Positions 6,482-10,791 of a stretch of 10,791 bases of DNA are shown here, in pieces (positions within the stretch are counted from its first letter, which is position 1; every line of letters starts with the position of its first letter). The DNA lies in assembly GCA_021159125.1 (NCBI GenBank), contig JAGGSL010000086.1, forward strand, positions 1-10,791, written 5' to 3'. The DNA comes from Thermoplasmata archaeon (GTDB lineage: Archaea; Thermoplasmatota; E2; UBA202; DSCA01). The position numbers and the translations under genes are program-made. The notes beneath the pieces are model-generated. The model was not told where the DNA came from and ran no database searches. It saw nothing but the letters and a program-made list of their open reading frames with translations.

Positions 6482-8722
6482 GTGGATGAGGAGGATAGAA
6501 GCTTGGGGGAGGCAATAAATGAACTCAAGTATAAAATTGCCGAACTGAGCGATTTCATTGAGATATACAATGCCATGGCCCAGAACAGCATCATGTTCAC
6601 TCTTGACCACAAAGGTAATTTTGTTTCCCTCCAGAAAGGAGATTCTCCTGTCCATAAGCTGGAAGGCAAATCTTTTCTCTCTGTCCTGGACAAGGAGGAT
6701 AAAAAGAAAGCAGCTGAAAATTTCATGAAATGTCTTGAGGGGAAAAAGGTGAACACCTCAATAAAAGCAGGGGAGAAGACATTTGATATTGTTGCAGTAC
6801 CAAAGAAGAGAGAGAACAAGGTGGAGGGAGTGCATGGTATTGCCGTGGAAAAATCTTCAAAAAGTAGCTTTGAAAGAATATTTGATGCAATTGGAGAGGC
6901 AATGGCGATTTCAGATTTGCTCGGAAATATAACAGTTGCAAATCATTCATTAAATTCTCTTCTCGGATATGAAAACGTAAAAAACAAAAACATATTTGAT
7001 TTTGTAGATGGAGAAAACGTTCAGGATGTGAGGGATGATATAAGAGAGGTGCTTTCCGGGGAAAGAAGGAGAAGGGAAATATATGTCGTCAGCAGGGAGG
7101 GCATAAAAATTCCGGTGGAGGTAGAAATTTCAGGGATAGAGGACGAGGGGCTGCTCTTTTTGATGAGGGAATTGACTCATAAAAAAGTCATGGAAAATGA
7201 AATAAAAGAGATATCTGAGGAGAAAGATGCCCATATTAATAAATTCAAAGAAAAAATTTCTGAGATTTATGATGCAGCAAACAAATCATCGGTGCAGGAT
7301 TTATATGACGGCACAATCCGTACAATAATAAAATTGTTCGATGTGGATTCATGCTTTATCGGGTTAATTTCAGATGGAGAGCTGAACGTGGTGGCATATC
7401 ATGGAGAGAAGCCCTCGGAAGACATTTCTGTTGATGAGGTAGTATCTGTGGCAGTGTCAAAAGATGGAATTTATGAAATCTATGGCGAAGAAGAAAATTA
7501 TGTTTATGCTGCACTTACTGAAGATAAAGAGGTTGTAGGCGTAATAGGGATGAAAACCGATAAGGAACTTTCTGACGATAGCCGATTCCTGTTCAAACTC
7601 CTTTCTCAAAATGCGGCGAAATCGATTGTATACCTGAACAGCAAATATGCTCTAAGGAGATGCAGGGAAACAATAGACAGGGCAGTTGAGGGGATATACC
7701 GCACAACATTTGATGGTAAAATAATAGAGGTTAACCCTGCATTTGCCAAAATTTTCGGATACGAAGGCAGGGAGAAAGAATTGAAGAAAATAAATGCCGA
7801 GGATTTATTCTTTAAAGCAGATGACAGGAAAAAATTCCTGAAAGCGCTGGAAAAAGAAGGAATGGTACGGCACTTTGAAACAAAGTATGTTACAAGAGAT
7901 AATACTGTTATTTTCGGGAGGGAGTCTGCCTGGATTGCTCATGAAAACGGTGAGAAAATAATAGAGGGGATATTTCAGGATATAACCTCGCAGAGAAAGA
8001 TAGAGGAGGATGCAAGATTCTACAATTCCCTGCTGCGCCATGACATATACAACAAAAATGAAATTGCCATAGGATATCTGGGTCTCCTTAAAAATAGTGA
8101 TCTGTCTGAGAAAGACATGGAGATTGTAACCAAAGCCGTCAGGGCCATCACAGAGGGAAATAAGTTAATAGAAGCCGTAAAGAAACTTGAGATAATAAAT
8201 GATAAAAAGGAGATGAGCGACATAGCCATAGACGACGTAATGGAGCAGGTGATAAGTCACTATTCTGAGGAAGCAAAAAAGAGGGACATTGAAGTGGCAT
8301 ACAAACCTTCTGGAGCGGTGGTCAGAGGAAACGAGCTTGTGGAAGATGTATTCTCAAATCTTATAAAGAATTCAATAGAGCATTCATATGCTCAGCACAT
8401 TACCATATATGCAAAGGATTGTGATGATGGATGGAACATATACATAGAGGATGATGGAGTTGGTATCCCCAGCGATGCTAAAAACAAGGTTTTCCAGCAG
8501 GGATGGAAGGGAAAGGGCAGCACGGGAAGCGGCCTGGGGCTTTACCTGGTAAAAAAAATAGTTGATGGATTGGGGGGCAGGATATGGGTGGAAAGCGGAG
8601 AGGACGAATATCCGGAAGGATGCCGCTTTATGGTATGGCTCAAGAGGGGAAGGACTGTCACAAGCCGAAGTAGAAGTGATATCGTTGGTAATGAATCAAA
8701 AGCCACAAGTGTGAGATGGTAA
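6482..8722 (+). CDS. Soluble multidomain sensor histidine kinase (PAS-PAS-GAF-PAS-HisKA-HATPase)
   Basis: A 746-aa cytoplasmic sensor kinase with no membrane segment. Domains in order: a short helix (1-25); PAS-like (about 27-125); PAS (about 128-235) with GEAMAISDLLGNI; a charged helix (236-265); GAF (about 268-388); PAS (about 392-506) with DGKIIEVNPAFAKIFGYEG and FQDITSQRKIEE; HisKA-like dimerisation helices (511-572) with H-box RHDIYNKNE and phosphoacceptor His520; HATPase_c (about 612-722) with N-box SNLIKNSIEHS (Asn626, Asn630), G1 box EDDGVGIP and G2 box GSTGSGLGLYL. A basic, serine-rich tail of about 25 residues follows. The stacked PAS/GAF sensors suggest cytoplasmic signals such as redox, gas or small ligands, but no haem or flavin ligand is certain. 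The GTG start is supported by a TATA box 25 bases upstream. No response regulator is adjacent. Confidence 0.93.
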   Translation: MDEEDRSLGEAINELKYKIAELSDFIEIYNAMAQNSIMFTLDHKGNFVSLQKGDSPVHKLEGKSFLSVLDKEDKKKAAENFMKCLEGKKVNTSIKAGEKTFDIVAVPKKRENKVEGVHGIAVEKSSKSSFERIFDAIGEAMAISDLLGNITVANHSLNSLLGYENVKNKNIFDFVDGENVQDVRDDIREVLSGERRRREIYVVSREGIKIPVEVEISGIEDEGLLFLMRELTHKKVMENEIKEISEEKDAHINKFKEKISEIYDAANKSSVQDLYDGTIRTIIKLFDVDSCFIGLISDGELNVVAYHGEKPSEDISVDEVVSVAVSKDGIYEIYGEEENYVYAALTEDKEVVGVIGMKTDKELSDDSRFLFKLLSQNAAKSIVYLNSKYALRRCRETIDRAVEGIYRTTFDGKIIEVNPAFAKIFGYEGREKELKKINAEDLFFKADDRKKFLKALEKEGMVRHFETKYVTRDNTVIFGRESAWIAHENGEKIIEGIFQDITSQRKIEEDARFYNSLLRHDIYNKNEIAIGYLGLLKNSDLSEKDMEIVTKAVRAITEGNKLIEAVKKLEIINDKKEMSDIAIDDVMEQVISHYSEEAKKRDIEVAYKPSGAVVRGNELVEDVFSNLIKNSIEHSYAQHITIYAKDCDDGWNIYIEDDGVGIPSDAKNKVFQQGWKGKGSTGSGLGLYLVKKIVDGLGGRIWVESGEDEYPEGCRFMVWLKRGRTVTSRSRSDIVGNESKATSVRW

Positions 8723-9280
8723 TCAGGAAGAAGTCCATACAAAGAATGTAAAGCCCGCAAAGCCCGTATCCGATGATGAGAATAAGCCGCTCCAGCCAAT
8801 TATCCCTATAAAACCAAGGGTCAAAATTTTATGTGCCCCGTAAATTGTTGTGGAATTCCCCGAGGGCATAACAGGTATTATATCTGTTTCCGCCCCATTC
8901 CCGTGATAATTACAGTAAACGGCAGATGGGAAAAGCGAGAGACTTATACTCCAGAGCGATAAATTTAGAATACTTGGGGGGAACGCAAAGTGGAAACCTT
9001 CCCCTGCAGACATTATGAAATACAGCTTTATACCTGTTTCATTCAAAAATTTTTGAATCGAGGCATCCTGTTCCACCATTTCCGCACATTTTTCCATTAT
9101 CGTCTTTGAAAAATTTTCACTGTATGGAATAAACATGCTGACCTTCTCAGTATTTCCACCTGGCAAATATTTGGTAAATGTCACATATCTTCCATCTTCC
9201 GAGCCATATGATTCAGTTGGAGCAATTACAGGAATGGCTATGGCAAAAAGCAGAATGAGCGAGAGAATTTTTTTACTCAT
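8723..9280 (-). CDS. Exported or membrane-anchored protein of unknown function
   Basis: A 185-aa protein I do not recognise. Residues 1-25 are a typical signal peptide or signal anchor (KK, then ILSLILLFAIAIPVIA, then a polar TESYGSEDG). The middle (about 30-105) is polar, with a possible helical segment at 54-82. The C-terminal part contains two hydrophobic stretches, about 103-122 and 151-182, the latter rich in Gly/Ser/Phe, so the protein could be retained in the membrane at its C-terminus. Cys66 and Cys123 might pair outside the cell. The ATG at 9280 is the natural start because it begins the signal peptide and is about 24 bases from a TTTAAATA box. Its stop codon directly abuts the stop of the convergent kinase gene with no base between them. 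Confidence 0.65.
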   Translation of the reverse strand: MSKKILSLILLFAIAIPVIAPTESYGSEDGRYVTFTKYLPGGNTEKVSMFIPYSENFSKTIMEKCAEMVEQDASIQKFLNETGIKLYFIMSAGEGFHFAFPPSILNLSLWSISLSLFPSAVYCNYHGNGAETDIIPVMPSGNSTTIYGAHKILTLGFIGIIGWSGLFSSSDTGFAGFTFFVWTSS

Positions 9281-9300
9281 AGCCTAATATCGGATGAACA

Positions 9301-9308
9301 TATTTAAA
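9301..9308 (-). promoter_or_regulatory. TATA-like box of the 185-aa exported protein gene
   Basis: Read on the minus strand: ATTTAAATA, centred about 24 bases from the ATG at 9280 and lying just after the stop codon of the upstream 114-aa gene. It implies independent leaderless transcription of the exported protein. Confidence 0.6.
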
Positions 9309-9310
9309 TG

Positions 9311-9655
9311 CTATTCTTTCCCCTCCTCTGTGATATTCTCCAAAATTTCTTTTGGGTTTGGTACAACAAATTTGGGATACAGCATGACGTTCGTTAAGCA
9401 ATTAAATTCTGTAACATAATATTCATGGTCTCTGCTTATTACGCCTGACATTTTGAAATTCAACTCTTTCATTTCTTCTGAGAGCTTTACTTCTCCATCT
9501 GTAAATTCCATAAAAGCTCCCTCTGCCTCTATCTCTTTAACTCCTCCGATTATTATCTCAAGATCGAAAATGCACTCCCCGATTTTTTTTCCATCAGCAA
9601 TGATATCTCCCATTCCAATGTAAAGGCCGGGGAACTCTTTGATGTCATATTTCAT
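9311..9655 (-). CDS. Conserved-looking 114-aa protein of unknown function
   Basis: A small acidic, apparently soluble protein of 114 aa, without a signal peptide or membrane segment and without a family motif I recognise. The pattern of alternating short hydrophobic and charged runs (GLYIGMGDIIADGKKIGE, FDLEIIIGGVKEIEAEG, then ELNFKMSGVIS) suggests mostly beta strands, with a short C-terminal helix (about 100-112). One cysteine lies near residue 28 and another near 86. The ATG at 9655 is supported by a TATA-like element about 26 bases upstream. A GGAGGT sequence also lies 12 bases before the ATG, which is rather far for a ribosome site. It sits between two small membrane or exported genes, so a role at the membrane is possible but unproven. 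Confidence 0.6.
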   Translation of the reverse strand: MKYDIKEFPGLYIGMGDIIADGKKIGECIFDLEIIIGGVKEIEAEGAFMEFTDGEVKLSEEMKELNFKMSGVISRDHEYYVTEFNCLTNVMLYPKFVVPNPKEILENITEEGKE

Positions 9656-9667
9656 GATATGGTAAAA

Positions 9668-9686
9668 ACCTCCGCATTAATAAATA
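9668..9686 (-). promoter_or_regulatory. TATA-like element and GGAGGT upstream of the 114-aa gene
   Basis: Minus-strand TATTTATTAA (9677-9686) is centred about 26 bases from the ATG at 9655, followed by GGAGGT (9668-9673) with a 12-base spacer to the ATG. If transcription starts 25 bases from the TATA centre the GGAGGT is outside the message. If it starts earlier, the GGAGGT would be a widely spaced ribosome site. The sequence alone does not decide. Confidence 0.4.
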
Positions 9687-9689
9687 TTT

Positions 9690-9893
9690 TCAGTTATGCA
9701 ATTTTTTCTTTAAATACCAGTAAACAGGATATGGGATCATGATTGCCCATAAAACAGCTGCCCCTATAGCAACTTCTATGGATTCTAAGTTTGTGAGCGC
9801 ATATGCAAAATATATGAAAGAAGCAACTGTAAGAATAACCAGCACATAAAAAATGAATACTATGTCTGCTATCCAACTCTTATCATCCGACAT
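9690..9893 (-). CDS. Small two-helix membrane protein, unknown function
   Basis: A 67-aa protein with a short acidic N-terminus (MSDDKSW), a first membrane helix at about 8-31, a short polar loop (LTNLES), a second helix at about 38-60 and a basic C-terminus (KKKLHN). The charge pattern predicts both ends in the cytoplasm under the positive-inside rule for the C-terminus, though the N-terminal placement is less sure. No family is recognised. The ATG at 9893 has a TATA-like element about 31 bases upstream. Small size and lack of motifs limit confidence, but the clean hydropathy pattern and the snug fit between neighbours support a real gene. Confidence 0.65.
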   Translation of the reverse strand: MSDDKSWIADIVFIFYVLVILTVASFIYFAYALTNLESIEVAIGAAVLWAIMIPYPVYWYLKKKLHN

Positions 9894-9920
9894 ATTTGCA
9901 CCAGGCCTATATCCGCTTCC

Positions 9921-9934
9921 ATATTAAAAAACAA
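9921..9934 (-). promoter_or_regulatory. U-rich tract after the FG-GAP gene overlapping a TATA-like element
   Basis: On the minus strand, TTGTTTTTTAATAT lies 12 bases after the stop of the FG-GAP gene. The T-run could terminate that transcript in the archaeal manner, while its TTTAATAT end could act as the TATA box of the 67-aa gene (centre about 31 bases from the ATG at 9893). Both roles are inferred from position only. Confidence 0.35.
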
Positions 9935-9945
9935 TCGATTTGCTT

Positions 9946-10791
9946 TCAAGTCTGCGATGTATACTTGAATATCCATGACATATATGGCTCCCCAAAGGGC
10001 ACCCCCACTGCACCTGCATTTATTTCATTTTTGCCGTCATTGTCGAAGTCGCCGACGCATGTGACAGCAAGCAAGCCATACGTATCTTTTATAACATGCT
10101 CTTCCACATACGTTGTTCCGTTCCACTGCAGGATATGAACATAATTTGTGCCCACACATACTTCCGGAATTCCATCGCCATCAACGTCGCCAACGTCTAT
10201 GGCTTCTATTGTGCCTTCCTCGCCCTGCCAGTAATGACTCCATTTTTCTTCATAGGCAGTGCCGTTCCATTCAAATATTTTCAGCTCGGGGGCGTAGAAG
10301 GTGACATGAATGTCGGGAATGCCATTTCCGTTGCTGTCCTTGGAAACGCACCCGAACGGATATATATCCTTTTCCTCATAAGTTGAAACAACCGTCGGCT
10401 CCCATGAGTTCGATGTTGCATTCCAGTTGAGAACTACAGTTTCATTCGTATTGCATATTATTTCATTTTTTCCGTCATTATCAACATCTGCTATCCACGG
10501 AAAATATATGCTTTCCTCGTGAGGCGCATTCCACTCGCTTTCTTTCACAAACTTGCTTCCGTCCCAGCTTAAGACAAGAACTTCCGGAATTGATGGGTCA
10601 TTGTAACCTCCTGTCACGACCACCTCATTTTTTCCGTCATTATCAACATCACCCACTGCACAGTCAAGTGTTGTCTCCCATCCTCTGTTTTTGGTAATGG
10701 CGTACATGCCCATTTTTTTGTAATGGGAGCCGTCCCACTTGAAGGCGGAGAAATGGCGGCCCCATGCAACCCCTATTTCATTCAGCCCGTC
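9946..10791 (-). CDS. FG-GAP/VCBS-repeat beta-propeller protein, partial (N-terminus beyond right edge)
   Basis: The frame is open from the window edge for 281 codons, so the first visible ATG (10713) is internal and not the start. The visible part is a chain of about 50-residue blades, each with an FG-GAP-type calcium loop: DVDNDGKNE (48-56), DVDNDGKNE (102-110), DSNGNGIPD (152-160), DVDGDGIPE (202-210), DFDNDGKNE (248-256), plus a truncated DGLNE at the edge. Each loop alternates with a strand of the form VLSWDGSKF, VLNWNATSN, IFEWNGTAY or ILQWNGTTY. This is an integrin-alpha-like propeller, normally extracellular and calcium-binding, used for adhesion or cell-surface scaffolding. The C-terminus ends with the closing strand IFKYTSQT and carries no membrane anchor, so any signal peptide or anchor must lie upstream. 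Confidence 0.88.
   Translation of the reverse strand, partial: DGLNEIGVAWGRHFSAFKWDGSHYKKMGMYAITKNRGWETTLDCAVGDVDNDGKNEVVVTGGYNDPSIPEVLVLSWDGSKFVKESEWNAPHEESIYFPWIADVDNDGKNEIICNTNETVVLNWNATSNSWEPTVVSTYEEKDIYPFGCVSKDSNGNGIPDIHVTFYAPELKIFEWNGTAYEEKWSHYWQGEEGTIEAIDVGDVDGDGIPEVCVGTNYVHILQWNGTTYVEEHVIKDTYGLLAVTCVGDFDNDGKNEINAGAVGVPFGEPYMSWIFKYTSQT
10464..10489 (-). repeat. 26-base direct repeat, copy 1, within the FG-GAP gene
   Basis: A 26-base stretch identical to 10625-10650 (161 bases apart) encodes the DVDNDGKNE calcium loop in two successive blades. Other blades share the protein motif but have diverged in DNA, so these two loops look recently duplicated or gene-converted. Confidence 0.8.
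10625..10650 (-). repeat. 26-base direct repeat, copy 2, within the FG-GAP gene
   Basis: Exact second copy of the 26 bases at 10464-10489, in the same frame and strand, encoding the calcium loop of the neighbouring blade. Confidence 0.8.

Noticed and set aside
10713..10715. First visible ATG of the FG-GAP frame as a true start
   Set aside because: The same frame continues for 26 more codons to the window edge and reads as propeller sequence (DGLNE, FKWDGSHYKKM), so this ATG is internal.
1..10791. tRNA or rRNA genes, CRISPR arrays, insertion sequences, integrase or attachment sites
   Set aside because: I saw no cloverleaf-like segment, regularly spaced repeat array, transposase-like protein or terminal inverted repeats; nearly all bases are taken up by the twelve protein genes.

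Overview
The window looks like euryarchaeal chromosomal DNA, most plausibly from a Thermoplasmatota-like lineage, although the exact group is a guess. The evidence is a UPF0282-type metallo-beta-lactamase-fold protein, an archaeal-style TrmI tRNA methyltransferase, archaeal-type histidine kinases with an RHDxxN H-box, and TATA-like elements centred about 23-31 bases upstream of start codons, as expected for leaderless archaeal transcripts. Coding density is very high. There are twelve protein genes, no gene-free stretch longer than about 110 bases, and no RNA gene, insertion sequence or CRISPR array that I could recognise.

Left part (1-4165): a 7TM histidine kinase running off the left edge (minus strand) is divergent from a two-gene unit on the plus strand. 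That unit encodes a lipoprotein with a caspase/metacaspase-like catalytic domain and an EF-hand loop, translationally coupled (ATGA overlap) to a UPF0282 metallohydrolase. A separately promoted membrane-anchored hexapeptide-repeat transferase follows.

Middle (4158-6376): a compact minus-strand operon reads pcm (protein-L-isoaspartate methyltransferase), then a biotin synthase-like radical SAM enzyme, then trmI. All three products use S-adenosylmethionine. The genes overlap by 8 and 29 bases. The first gene appears leaderless with a GTG start, while the two internal genes carry Shine-Dalgarno-like sites.

Right part (6482-10791): a large soluble sensor histidine kinase (PAS-PAS-GAF-PAS-HisKA-HATPase, plus strand) is divergent from the pcm operon. 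It ends flush against a convergent series of four minus-strand genes: an exported protein of unknown function, a 114-aa unknown protein, a 67-aa two-helix membrane protein, and a calcium-binding FG-GAP/VCBS beta-propeller protein that enters from the right edge. Neither kinase has a response regulator nearby. The most interesting items are the surface caspase-like lipoprotein with its coupled metallohydrolase, the second cysteine cluster in the radical SAM enzyme, and the fixed TATA-to-start spacing that corrects the pcm start.
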